Of a stretch of DNA of 38,307 nucleotides, positions 1 to 9,327 are shown piece by piece. The notes under the pieces were generated by a model. It saw only the letters and a list, made by a program, of their open reading frames with translations. It made no database searches and was not told the origin of the DNA. Within the stretch, counting starts at the first letter, position 1. Every line of letters starts with the position of its first letter. Source of the DNA: Syntrophomonadaceae bacterium (GTDB lineage: Bacteria > Bacillota > Dethiobacteria > DTU022 > PWGO01); the NCBI GenBank assembly GCA_003554525.1, contig PWGO01000024.1, forward strand, positions 1 through 38,307, written 5' to 3'. Made by a program: the position numbers and the translations under genes.

Positions 1-282
1 AAACTCGCAGGCTAAAGCCTACTCAAACAGTTGCCGCGGCTTATCTTCAGCCGCTGCGCGCGTTTGATATAGCAAATCAATGCTCGCTGTCGGTATAAAC
101 ACGACCCTTTTGCTTACTGCACCACAGGACAAAGCTCGTTGCTCCTCCGTCTGGTGTTAAGTAGCCACCACATTGGCGCCACGACATCTACCTCCCCCCT
201 GGCGCAGCACAACGAGAAAAGCAAAAAGACTCTTGCCGGTATCAAGTGTGTATAACGATCAGCCTGGTGGGTGAGGAATTAA

Positions 283-331
283 AGGTGGGGGGGGCTTTTT
301 CTCACCTCTAACTTCCAACCTCTTACCTCTC
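283..331 (-). repeat. Purine-rich AGAGGTGAGA-type dispersed repeat, copy 1
   Basis: Reverse complement GAGAGGTAAGAGGTTGGAAGTTAGAGGTGAGAAAAAGCCCCCCCCACC matches 9203-9250. Confidence 0.75.
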
Positions 332-382
332 AAAAATGGGGGTCTTTTTTTCTTTAAGCTTTCACACCGTAAGCAGTTACTG

Positions 383-1573
383 TTATTTTAGCTTTCCAAC
401 CGCTTCCATCATTTGCTCCATACCTTTTTTTAAGTTTTCCCGTGAATTTACGTAGCTAATACGCAGGTGGTTATCTGCTGCAAACGCTTCTCCAGGTACT
501 ACCGCTACCAGCGCTTCTTCCAACAGGTATTCGGCTAAATCCAGGGAGTTTTTTAGACTAATATTTCCGTTACTTTTTCCTATTAAACCTGAGGCTTCTG
601 GAAAAATATAAAAAGCTCCTCTGGGCTCGTTACATTCTATGCCGGGCATCTGATTGAGCATCTCGTAAACGTATTTGCGGCGGTAATCAAATTCTTTTAC
701 CCACTCCCTGTAGTCGCGGTTGTTTTTTATTGCATAGGCAGCGGCCATTTGTGCCATGGCATTCGGATTCCCCGTGGTGTGGGACTGAAGCCCGGAAAGG
801 GCCTTTATAACTTTTTCCGGCCCGGCAGCGTAACCTACCCTCCAGCCGGTCATGGAATAAGTCTTGGATACCGCGTTTATAGTTACCGTGTAATCATACA
901 TTTCCGGGTCCAGGGTAACAATGCTGTAATGACGTGTACCCTCGAATACCAGGTTTTCGTATACTTCATCCGTTATTAGCCACAAACGGTGTTTTTTCAC
1001 CAGTTCAGCCAGTTCTAAAAGAAGTTCCCGGGGATAAACAGCCCCGGTAGGATTATTGGGAGAATTGATAATAAGCACTTTGGTTTGCGGAGTCAACATC
1101 CTTTCTATGTCTTCAACGCGTGGTATATAGCCGTTCTCCCTGTTGGTGTACGCAAAAACAGGTTTTGCACCCACCAGTTTAACCTGCTCTATGTAACTTA
1201 CCCAGCAGGGTGCCGGAATTACAACTTCATCTCCTTCACCACACAATACTGCCAGGCTATTGTATATAGCCTGTTTGGCACCGGCACATGCAGCTATTTG
1301 GGAAAAAGAAAAATCCAGCTGGTTATCCTGCTTAAATTTTTGCTGTATGGCTTCTTTCAGTTCATCAACACCGGTGGTATTGGTATATTTGGTCAGGCCT
1401 TCCTTTAAAGCCCGGGTTGCCTCCTGCTTTACATCTTCGGGAGTGTCAAAATCCGGTTCTCCCGCGGATAAAACCACCACTTCTTTTCCTTCCTGTTTTA
1501 ATTTTCTTGCTTTTTCACTTACTGCCAGCGTAGCCGAAGGAGTAATATTAAGCGCTCTTTGGGATAAATTCAT
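383..1573 (-). CDS. Pyridoxal-phosphate aminotransferase, aspartate aminotransferase family (class I/II)
   Basis: 396-aa ORF; motifs SAGEPDFDTPEDV, NSPNNPTGAVY, ITDEVYENLVFEG, SKTYSMTGWRVGY (PLP lysine). Confidence 0.95.
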   Translation of the reverse strand: MNLSQRALNITPSATLAVSEKARKLKQEGKEVVVLSAGEPDFDTPEDVKQEATRALKEGLTKYTNTTGVDELKEAIQQKFKQDNQLDFSFSQIAACAGAKQAIYNSLAVLCGEGDEVVIPAPCWVSYIEQVKLVGAKPVFAYTNRENGYIPRVEDIERMLTPQTKVLIINSPNNPTGAVYPRELLLELAELVKKHRLWLITDEVYENLVFEGTRHYSIVTLDPEMYDYTVTINAVSKTYSMTGWRVGYAAGPEKVIKALSGLQSHTTGNPNAMAQMAAAYAIKNNRDYREWVKEFDYRRKYVYEMLNQMPGIECNEPRGAFYIFPEASGLIGKSNGNISLKNSLDLAEYLLEEALVAVVPGEAFAADNHLRISYVNSRENLKKGMEQMMEAVGKLK

Positions 1574-1784
1574 AAATTAGATGCTCCTTTTTAAATTTTT
1601 AGTGCAGTTACTTATTATTCAACAAAAAAACAACCTGTTCCTTCCTTAGACTAAAAAATTACTATAAATCAATTGTAAGTATTCAAGCCGCATTCAAAGT
1701 TTATTTAGACTAATGGTATAACTTGATACCGGAAATAGTAATTGACCAGGCCTGGCAAGATTTATTTTTCTGCACCGGCCAGTA

Positions 1785-2690
1785 TTAGCGCGAGAACCAC
1801 AGAATAAAATGCAGGTACCAGAGCATGGGAGGGGTTTGCACCGGTTCACCCCGGAGTGCCCTGCGGAAAAACTTCATGGCTTCCTCTACGCGAAAACGGA
1901 GCATGGCTTCTCCTGCTTCGGGGGAAGCCATGCCGGGTTTACCCAGGTAAGCTTTCATGTCTTTTTGTTTTATCCAGGTGGTCAGGCAGGCCAGGTGGGT
2001 CAAGTCATGCTGCAGGCTGCAGGAAATAAATCCGGCTATCCTGGAAACCAGTTTTAACAGGAAAGAAGGAGGAGGCGGGGTAGAAGGCGCTACCTTGTGG
2101 TAATCTTCGTCTACAAAATCCGGAAAAGTAGCCAGCATTAAAGAGGTTTCGTTTGCACCGGCATGGGCATCCGTGTCGTCACCGATTTGTCCCGGTTTCA
2201 GTCCGGTGTAAGTTACCAGGTTATGGTCCTGGTTTACCATTAACTTGTAATCGTGAAGGAAAGGATTTATCAAGTAAAAGCGGTGTTTTTTCCACAGTTG
2301 TTTTGCAGCGGCTTCAATAGCAAGCTGGTGCCGGGGACCGCCATGGTTATCAGCCAGGAAAAGATAACGAAAACCCTGACGGGCCAGTCCCTTGCCCAGG
2401 TCGGCCAGTATTTTCTTAAGCTGGGAAGCAGAAATTTGAAGGGAGCCTTTAACCGGCAGTACGTCCGCTCCCAGGCAAAGGGGAGGCAGTTTTATTTGGG
2501 TAAGATGCGGGTATTCTTTTTCCAGGGCCTTGCTGTACCTGGCTATTAATTCTTCAGACACCATCACATCAGTCCCCAGGGGAAGGTGTGGGCCGTGCGC
2601 TTCCAGGGGGCTTACAGACATGAAAAAAACGGTGCAGCTGCGGTCCAGGCTGTCCATCTCCCGCAGGGTCATATTGCAATAGTATTCCAT
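1785..2690 (-). CDS. Creatininase family protein
   Basis: 301-aa ORF; SPLEAHGPHLPLGTD and ADNHGGPRHQLAIE, DAHAGANETSLML metal-site motifs typical of the creatininase/amidohydrolase family. Confidence 0.88.
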   Translation of the reverse strand: MEYYCNMTLREMDSLDRSCTVFFMSVSPLEAHGPHLPLGTDVMVSEELIARYSKALEKEYPHLTQIKLPPLCLGADVLPVKGSLQISASQLKKILADLGKGLARQGFRYLFLADNHGGPRHQLAIEAAAKQLWKKHRFYLINPFLHDYKLMVNQDHNLVTYTGLKPGQIGDDTDAHAGANETSLMLATFPDFVDEDYHKVAPSTPPPPSFLLKLVSRIAGFISCSLQHDLTHLACLTTWIKQKDMKAYLGKPGMASPEAGEAMLRFRVEEAMKFFRRALRGEPVQTPPMLWYLHFILWFSR

Positions 2691-2713
2691 GACTAAAAAT
2701 ATCCCTCACTTAT

Positions 2714-4537
2714 TTATAGTTGCCAGGGTTCACCGGGTAGCATCATGGCATCGGAATATTCATTAACGAAATCGGGTTCCCCGGCCAGGTTTATATGTTC
2801 TATTTCCCGGTAGAGCTTGATTGTTTCCTCTCGCAAATCACCAGATAAGAGCAGCATCTGGGCACCAATACCGGCTGCGTTGCCGACAGGTTTAACTTTT
2901 TTCACCGGGTAAGAAGGCCACAAGCCTATACGGGCGGCGCTTTCACTTTTCAGGTAATTTCCAAAAGCTCCGGCAAGCAGAATTTCCTCCAGGTCTTCCA
3001 TTTCAATATTCAGCTGTTTAAGTAATATTTTTATACCGGCACAGATAGCTCCTTTAGCCAGTTGAAGTTCACCAATATCTTTACGGTTAAGGGAAACACC
3101 TTCAGGTCTTGAGCTTTCTTCCGGCAGGGCCAGGAAGAATTCAGGCCCGGTTTCTCCCTGCTGCACCCTTTCCCGGAGAGAAGCGGGCAGGGTTTCTTTT
3201 GGGGCAAATCTTCCCACCGCGGTAATTATTTCATACCGGCGCATGGCGGCTACAGCATCCACCAGGCCGGAACCGCAGATACCTTTTGGCGGGCCTCCGT
3301 TTATTACATCTGTTTTGATTTTACTTTCTTCGATTTCAACATTCTGTATTGCCCCGGGAGAACCCCTCATGCCGTGCCTTATGCGGGCCCCTTCGAAAGC
3401 GGGTCCCGCTGCTGTAGAACAGGCCAGTAGGCGCTCTCTGTTCCCCATCACCATTTCACCGTTGGTACCGATATCTATAAGCAAGGAGGGTCGTTCTTTT
3501 TGATGAAGCCCTGTGGCAATGACCGCTGACAGGGCATCGGCACCAACATAACCGGAAATGCAGGGAGCCGAATAGATCCTGCCCCGGGGGTTTATATTAA
3601 CCTGAAAATTTTTAGCGGGAAGGCTCATATCTTTACGCAGTACCGGCTGGTAAGGAGCCAGTACCAGGGAGCGGGGAGAAATTCCCCATAAAAGATGCAG
3701 CATGGTAGTATTACCTACTACTAACATTTCCCATATATCTTCAATGGAGTAAGAATTGCGGTGTATAAGATCATCTATGACCAGGTTTATAGTTTCCCGT
3801 GTTTTCTCCTGCAGGCTTTCCAGCCCATTTTCTTTTTCCATGGCATAAGTAGAACGTGATATTACATCTGCACCGCCAATTTTCTGCAGGTTTTCCCGGG
3901 AGGTAGTTCCCAGGGAGGTTCCGTTTTTCAAATCAAAAAGAACTCCCATAACCGTAGTGGTACCAAGGTCTATAGCTATTCCCAGCAAATCCCTGTTTTC
4001 AAAATAACCTTTTTGCTTTACATCGGAGAGAAAACCATTTACCGTTATTGCAGTTAAAGGTGCTTCTTTTCCAGCGAGAGGGGCAACGGTTTTTAAAATA
4101 TCCAGGGGATTGTCTATAACCACGTGGGAAGGCAGAAGAAACTGCAGCTTTTCCTGGTATGATTCTTTATGCGAAGCCGAATCAAGTTTAACCGGGTGCA
4201 GCTTTACACAGGAATTTAGTTTCGTGTAATCGCCGAGGGAGCTTATGCCTGATTTTATATCCGGGCTCTCTTCCAGGAGGGGAACCGTTACTTCAAGGTC
4301 TTGTTCCACCAGGGTTTGACAGGAGAGGACTTCCACGGGGGTGTCTTCCCCGGCAGGGAGGATTTTCACCGTACACTTTTTGCAGGTTCCTTTGCCGCCA
4401 CAGGGGTTGTCCACGCTTATACCGGCTTTTGTAAGCTCCTCAAGCAGGGAACTGCCTTTAGAGGATTTTATTTTCAAACCCCAGGGCTTTACCAGGAGCA
4501 CATAATTACCCCGGCTGCTGTATCTTTCCGGTTCCAT
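2714..4537 (-). CDS. 2Fe-2S ferredoxin domain plus ASKHA ATPase-like protein (DUF4445/RACo-like corrinoid activation protein)
   Basis: N-terminal CGGKGTCKKC...C cluster; IDLGTTTVMGVLFD, LLIDIGTNGEMVMG, LAGAFGNYL motifs. Start refined from 4588 to 4537 (MEPERYSSRG) because AAGGAG lies just upstream on the minus strand. Confidence 0.88.
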   Translation of the reverse strand: MEPERYSSRGNYVLLVKPWGLKIKSSKGSSLLEELTKAGISVDNPCGGKGTCKKCTVKILPAGEDTPVEVLSCQTLVEQDLEVTVPLLEESPDIKSGISSLGDYTKLNSCVKLHPVKLDSASHKESYQEKLQFLLPSHVVIDNPLDILKTVAPLAGKEAPLTAITVNGFLSDVKQKGYFENRDLLGIAIDLGTTTVMGVLFDLKNGTSLGTTSRENLQKIGGADVISRSTYAMEKENGLESLQEKTRETINLVIDDLIHRNSYSIEDIWEMLVVGNTTMLHLLWGISPRSLVLAPYQPVLRKDMSLPAKNFQVNINPRGRIYSAPCISGYVGADALSAVIATGLHQKERPSLLIDIGTNGEMVMGNRERLLACSTAAGPAFEGARIRHGMRGSPGAIQNVEIEESKIKTDVINGGPPKGICGSGLVDAVAAMRRYEIITAVGRFAPKETLPASLRERVQQGETGPEFFLALPEESSRPEGVSLNRKDIGELQLAKGAICAGIKILLKQLNIEMEDLEEILLAGAFGNYLKSESAARIGLWPSYPVKKVKPVGNAAGIGAQMLLLSGDLREETIKLYREIEHINLAGEPDFVNEYSDAMMLPGEPWQL

Positions 4538-4796
4538 AAAATCAATTCTCCTTCCCCGGCTAATTAGATGATACGTGTAACTGCTCACTGCAGAGTTATA
4601 GATATTTAACTCTCACTATTTTTACTACTTTTGATTATTATACCTTAACTTGTTTAAAACAAAAATACGTAAATTGTCGGCAAATTATAATAACCCCCAG
4701 TCAGATAGTTCTAAATACAAAAAAATTTCAGAAATAAAGCATGAAAAACCAGAATTTAAACTTTACCTGCCTGGTTATTAATTTATGTAACTTTAA

Positions 4797-4879
4797 TGTG
4801 GATTTTGTTAATATTTGTTCCAGGTATCCCGTACTATGCGCCTTAAACTTGTGGATAAGTTTGTGGATACTGTGGATTT
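4797..4879. promoter_or_regulatory. Cluster of four DnaA-box-like 9-mers
   Basis: TGTGGATTT 4797-4805, TGTGGATAA 4850-4858 (reverse complement of TTATCCACA), TGTGGATAC 4862-4870, TGTGGATTT 4871-4879. Confidence 0.5.
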
Positions 4880-5167
4880 CTTTTGTTGAAATTACCAAAC
4901 AATCAAATAACAAGCCCCTTTATTTTCGGTTAACCATAAAACATATTAACATAATATCTTTGCATAAGTAAACTTGCCAGGTCTAAATGAATACTTTTTA
5001 TACTCTTGCCAAGGGGGTGGAAACCATGCGAGTTTCTCTTTTTTTATTTTCCCAACAGTGTTAAAATAAAACAAAAAGAAAATTTGATTATTAAGCGGGT
5101 AACCCAAAACATGTACCGGCTGCAGGCATATTATACAGTATAAACCCGTGCAGGATAAAAAAATATA

Positions 5168-5206
5168 GTAACTGCCCGGGCCGGGTAAAAAAGTCCGGGT
5201 AGTTAC
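5168..5206. promoter_or_regulatory. Hairpin immediately upstream of murC start
   Basis: GTAACTGCCCGG (5168-5179) / CCGGGTAGTTAC (5195-5206), 12 bp with one wobble. Confidence 0.65.
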
Positions 5207-5217
5207 AAGTAAAAAGG

Positions 5218-6648
5218 ATGATGAATTTGTTAGCTCCGGATATAAAAAATGTTCATTTTATTGGTATAGGGGGATATGGAATGAGTGCCCTGGCCGGTAT
5301 TCTTCTGGAAATGGGGTACCGGGTCAGCGGTTCGGATTTAAAAGAGTCAAAAATTACCGATAGGCTTAGGGAAAAAGGCGTTATAATACATAAAGGACAC
5401 CACCCCGATAACGTCAATGATTGCCACCTGGCGGTTTATTCTACGGCCATACCCTCCGACAATCCTGAATTAAAGGAAGCGGCAAAAAAGGTTCCTCTCT
5501 GGCATCGCTCTCAGCTTCTGGCTGCACTGCTTAATCACAGGTACGGTATCGCGGTAGCCGGGGCTCATGGCAAAACTACCACTTCTTCCATGCTTTCTTT
5601 ACTTCTGGTCCAGGGTGGCCTGGACCCTACCGCTGTTATAGGCGGGGAAGTAAACTACTTTAATGGAAACGCCCGCCTGGGACAAAGCGATTACCTTGTA
5701 GCTGAAGCATGTGAGAGCGATAATTCTTTTTTGCTATACCAGCCCCGCTTGAGTGTAGTTACCAACGTAGAAGCCGAGCACCTGGAGTACTATGGTGGAA
5801 ATTTTTCCAGGTTAAAAGAAGCTTACTACCAGTTTTTAAATAATGTAAAAAACGAGGGAAAACTGGTTCTAAACGTGGAAGATTTCTACCTTAACGAGCT
5901 TTATTACCGGCTTTCACAGCAGAAAGTTACTTTTGCAGTAGAAGATAAAGAAAAGTTTAAAAATGCAGACTATACAGCAAGGCAGATAGAATACTTTCCC
6001 CGGGGAAGCTGTTTTAGCCTGTATTACCGGAACAGGAAACTTGGCAAGATTGAGCTTTCCGTACCCGGCAGGCATAATATTTCCAATGCCCTGGCTGCCT
6101 TGAGTGCAGCTTCATGTTTGGGAATTGACCCGCTTAAGTGTTCGGAAATTTTACTTCACTTTAAAGGAGCCGGGCGCCGTTTTGAAGTAATAGGTGAACC
6201 GGAGGGTATCACCGTGGTAGATGATTATGCCCATCACCCGACGGAAATCAGGGCTACACTACAGGCGGCACGTAATTGCGGGAATAATGTTATTGCCATT
6301 TTTCAGCCCCACCGCTACAGCCGAACTGCGTATTTTATGGAGGAATTTTCTCGCGCCTTTGAAGATGCCGACGTAGTAATTGTAAACTCCATTTATTCGG
6401 CCGGTGAAGAAGCATTGGAAGGTGTTGATGCTCAAAAATTGTCTGAAATGATAAGGAACCGGGAAAAGAAAAAAACGGTCTATTATGCAAAAGAAATGTT
6501 GCAGGCGGCAAAGTTAGCCTATAACCATGCCGCCGTTGGGGACGTGGTTGTGACCATGGGGGCAGGAGACATAGGGAAAGCAGGCAGGGGATTTTTAGAA
6601 CTGGTAGAAAAGCGGGGTGGCAAAACCAGTTTTAGCTGGAGCGGTTGA
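5218..6648 (+). CDS. murC: UDP-N-acetylmuramate--L-alanine ligase
   Basis: HFIGIGGYGMSALAGILLEMGYRVSGSD, AGAHGKTTTSSM, VDDYAHHPTEIRATLQAAR, FQPHRYSRT. Confidence 0.97.
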   Translation: MMNLLAPDIKNVHFIGIGGYGMSALAGILLEMGYRVSGSDLKESKITDRLREKGVIIHKGHHPDNVNDCHLAVYSTAIPSDNPELKEAAKKVPLWHRSQLLAALLNHRYGIAVAGAHGKTTTSSMLSLLLVQGGLDPTAVIGGEVNYFNGNARLGQSDYLVAEACESDNSFLLYQPRLSVVTNVEAEHLEYYGGNFSRLKEAYYQFLNNVKNEGKLVLNVEDFYLNELYYRLSQQKVTFAVEDKEKFKNADYTARQIEYFPRGSCFSLYYRNRKLGKIELSVPGRHNISNALAALSAASCLGIDPLKCSEILLHFKGAGRRFEVIGEPEGITVVDDYAHHPTEIRATLQAARNCGNNVIAIFQPHRYSRTAYFMEEFSRAFEDADVVIVNSIYSAGEEALEGVDAQKLSEMIRNREKKKTVYYAKEMLQAAKLAYNHAAVGDVVVTMGAGDIGKAGRGFLELVEKRGGKTSFSWSG

Positions 6649-6823
6649 GAGTTTCGTGTTATAATCCTTCCGGAAAGATTTTATTATTATAAATAGACAG
6701 CAGGAAATCAGGGTAAGGCAGAGAATAGATTCGAAATAAAAGATAATAAAGTAGTTACAAAGTAATTAAGTAGAAACAATAAAAAGGCAAGAGGGAAAAA
6801 ATAATAGGTAATGGGGTGGCGTA

Positions 6824-7684
6824 TTGTCGCTTCCCAGGCTTGTTTTAAAATCAATAGAAAAAACCTCCGAATTCCTGCTGTTTGTTACTTTTTTTATTGC
6901 CGGGGCATTACTGGCCCTGGGAACATATCATTTCCTGGATCTGCCCGGGGAAGCAGACAGGGCCTCCGGGGAAGCAGACATAGCGGAAATCAACCCGGGA
7001 AACGATTACCGGAAACTGCCTGAACCCGAAGAAATAATCATGAAAGATACACCATTTGAAACGGAGTTGTACATAAATCGAGGCAGTCAACCGGGTCCGG
7101 AGGTTTTAATAGTGGGTGGAGTTCACGGGGATGAACCTTCCGGCTATCATGCTGCCAGGGAAATTATTTACTGGGAAGTGGAAAAAGGAGCTCTCATGAT
7201 TTTGCCGGAAGCCAACCCGCCTGCCATAGAGGCAAAAGAAAGATTTGTCGATGGGAAAAGGGATTTAAACCGTGCCTTTAGAAATATAGACGAGGGAGAC
7301 TTGACTGGAAAAGCTGCTGTCGCCATAAATGAGGTTCTTGAAGAATATCGCCCCGACTGGATATTGGATTTGCATTCGGCGCGCGGCTTTAACCGGGAAG
7401 ACGAGGATAAACTAGGGCAAACCCTGATATTTTCCGGTGACGACGCAGCAAGAAGCAGGGTTGAAAGGTTGAAAGAGAACATAAACAGGTGGATAGATGA
7501 ACCAAAACACCGTTACAACATTTTAGAACCGGCGGTCCGGGGAAGCCTGGTGCGGGAGAGCTACCTGCGTTACGGTATTAATGGATTTATTGTAGAATCA
7601 TCCAGGGAGCTAAGCCTTTATAGTAAAAAGAAGTACCATCTGCGCGTGGTAAGGAATTTTTTGGGAAATATGGAATTAAAATAA
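6824..7684 (+). CDS. Membrane-anchored succinylglutamate desuccinylase/aspartoacylase-like (M14-type) zinc hydrolase
   Basis: TTG start; N-terminal TM; VGGVHGDEPSGYHAARE and DLNRAF, ILDLHSARGF zinc-ligand motifs. Confidence 0.8.
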   Translation: MSLPRLVLKSIEKTSEFLLFVTFFIAGALLALGTYHFLDLPGEADRASGEADIAEINPGNDYRKLPEPEEIIMKDTPFETELYINRGSQPGPEVLIVGGVHGDEPSGYHAAREIIYWEVEKGALMILPEANPPAIEAKERFVDGKRDLNRAFRNIDEGDLTGKAAVAINEVLEEYRPDWILDLHSARGFNREDEDKLGQTLIFSGDDAARSRVERLKENINRWIDEPKHRYNILEPAVRGSLVRESYLRYGINGFIVESSRELSLYSKKKYHLRVVRNFLGNMELK

Positions 7685-7716
7685 ACTATCTTCTATTTTA
7701 CAGTAGTTGAGAAAGG

Positions 7717-9033
7717 ATGTCTCAATTGTGGAGGAAGAACAAATCCGGCAGGGGTCAAAATAACGGGTGGAAGTATCAATTGAGTTCAGCAGCAAGAAAG
7801 AAAAAAAGTAAAAAAAGGCTGGTTAAAAGAATTTTTTTTGTCGCTGTGCTGGCAGCATTATTAATTACTGTCGGCCTGGGGTGGCTGTTTGACTATTATA
7901 CCGATCCCTATAATGTTCCCGAAGGGGAAACAGGCAACGGAACAGACAATCCCCAGGAAAAAAGGAAGGTTAGAAATCTTTTGTTCCTGGGGATTGACAG
8001 CAGATTAGAAAACCAGGGGGGCTTCAGGCCTGATACTATTATGGTGGCTTCTATCAACCTGGATAGCGGTAAAGTAAACCTGGTAAGCATACCCCGTGAT
8101 ACTTTTGTAGATATTTATGGCATGGAATCTCACATTTTTAACGGGAAGGATAAGATTAACCATGCCTATAACCGGGGTTACATGGGATACACCAGCGTTA
8201 ACGGGGAGGACCGGCACGAGAAAGGGATGTTAACCCAGGTAAAAACAGTAAGTAAGTTTTTGGGGGATATTCCCATTGATTTCTACGTGACCGTGGATAT
8301 GAAAGGGGTAGTGGAAGTAGTAAACAAGCTGGACGGAGTGGAATACGAAGTAGAAGTGCCTGTTTACCATGAATTTGGAAGGGGTGAGGAACGGGAATCC
8401 AGGAAAGTGCTGGATGCAGGGAAGCAGTGGCTGGACGGGCACGATGTTTTAAATTACGTGCGCTACCGGGGCCACGGGGGAGACATAGGTCGTGCAGAAC
8501 GCCAGCAGCGTATGGTAAAAGCAATTTTCGGCCGGTTTGTAGATACCATCAGTGTTAACAGTGTGCTTGATGTATATAAAAGTGTTTCCTCGAACGTAGA
8601 TACCAACATGGGTAACAACGATATAATGCATTACGCCGGTTTTGCCTATAACAACATAGATTTTTCCATGATAGATACTTATGTTTTTTCCAAGGGGGAA
8701 AGCGGTCGCAAGGGCGAACAGGGAATCTACTACTTTTTTGTTGATGAAGAGCATCGTGTAGAGATTATTGAAGAAGTATTTAACCGTCAAGTGGAAAAAC
8801 GCTCCTACAAAAAACCTCCCGTATATGTGCCTCCTCAAGAAGATGATGATAATAATGACAATGACAATAATGATAATGATAATGATGATAATAAAGAAGA
8901 AGAAAGCAAAGATGAAGACGAAAAAGAAAGTAATGGAGAAAACTCCAGTAATGTAAGAGAGGAAGCAGCAGGCAACGGAATGGATAAAGAAAGTGAAAAA
9001 ACCGTAAGCCGGGCTGTATATCGTGAAGAATGA
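7717..9033 (+). CDS. LytR-CpsA-Psr (LCP) family cell-wall glycopolymer ligase with acidic low-complexity C-tail
   Basis: N-terminal TM; LFLGIDSRLENQGGFRPDTIMVASINLDSGKVNLVSIPRDTFVDI, INHAYNRGYMG, DGHDVLNYVRYRGHGGDIGRAERQQR; D/N/E-rich tail. Confidence 0.93.
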   Translation: MSQLWRKNKSGRGQNNGWKYQLSSAARKKKSKKRLVKRIFFVAVLAALLITVGLGWLFDYYTDPYNVPEGETGNGTDNPQEKRKVRNLLFLGIDSRLENQGGFRPDTIMVASINLDSGKVNLVSIPRDTFVDIYGMESHIFNGKDKINHAYNRGYMGYTSVNGEDRHEKGMLTQVKTVSKFLGDIPIDFYVTVDMKGVVEVVNKLDGVEYEVEVPVYHEFGRGEERESRKVLDAGKQWLDGHDVLNYVRYRGHGGDIGRAERQQRMVKAIFGRFVDTISVNSVLDVYKSVSSNVDTNMGNNDIMHYAGFAYNNIDFSMIDTYVFSKGESGRKGEQGIYYFFVDEEHRVEIIEEVFNRQVEKRSYKKPPVYVPPQEDDDNNDNDNNDNDNDDNKEEESKDEDEKESNGENSSNVREEAAGNGMDKESEKTVSRAVYREE

Positions 9034-9042
9034 AAAGTTGAA

Positions 9043-9161
9043 TGTAACTACTCAAGCCAAGTAAGGGTAAGTTAAGAGGCATTGTGCTTAGCGGGGACGG
9101 TTTGAGCGTCACCTTTAGCTGTGAGGAGGTTCGAAGGGAAGAAGATGGAACTTTTCCCCTG
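9043..9161 (+). repeat. Structured dispersed repeat, copy A
   Basis: TGTAACTACTCAAGCCAAGTAA...GCGGGGACGGTTTGAGCGTCACC...GAGGTTCGAAGGGAAGAAGATGGAAC...CCCCTG; aligns along its length with 38189-38307. Confidence 0.85.
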
Positions 9162-9202
9162 GTGCATTTTTACTTCCTTGCCGCGGGCTTCTTTCTTCTT
9201 TA

Positions 9203-9250
9203 GAGAGGTGAGAGGTGGGAAGTTAGAGGTGAGAAAAATATCCCCCCACC
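9203..9250 (+). repeat. Purine-rich AGAGGTGAGA-type dispersed repeat, copy 2
   Basis: GAGAGGTGAGAGGTGGGAAGTTAGAGGTGAGAAAAATATCCCCCCACC. Confidence 0.75.
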
Positions 9251-9293
9251 TTATTAGAAGTCAGAGGTTAGAGTTCGGAAGTCAGAAGTAAAA

Positions 9294-9327
9294 GGAAAAG
9301 AGTCGGAAGGCTCTTTTCCTTTTTTTA
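9294..9327 (+). terminator. Rho-independent terminator downstream of LCP gene
   Basis: GGAAAAGAGTC GGAA GGCTCTTTTCC TTTTTTT. Confidence 0.85.

Noticed and set aside
4797-4879. Chromosomal origin of replication
   Set aside because: No dnaA/dnaN/rnpA/gidA context; DnaA-box cluster kept only as a regulatory or titration candidate.
4728-4913. 60-aa-class ORF in the murC upstream region
   Set aside because: Its HSIHKLIHK segment is just the translation of the DnaA-box-like repeats; no RBS or recognised family.
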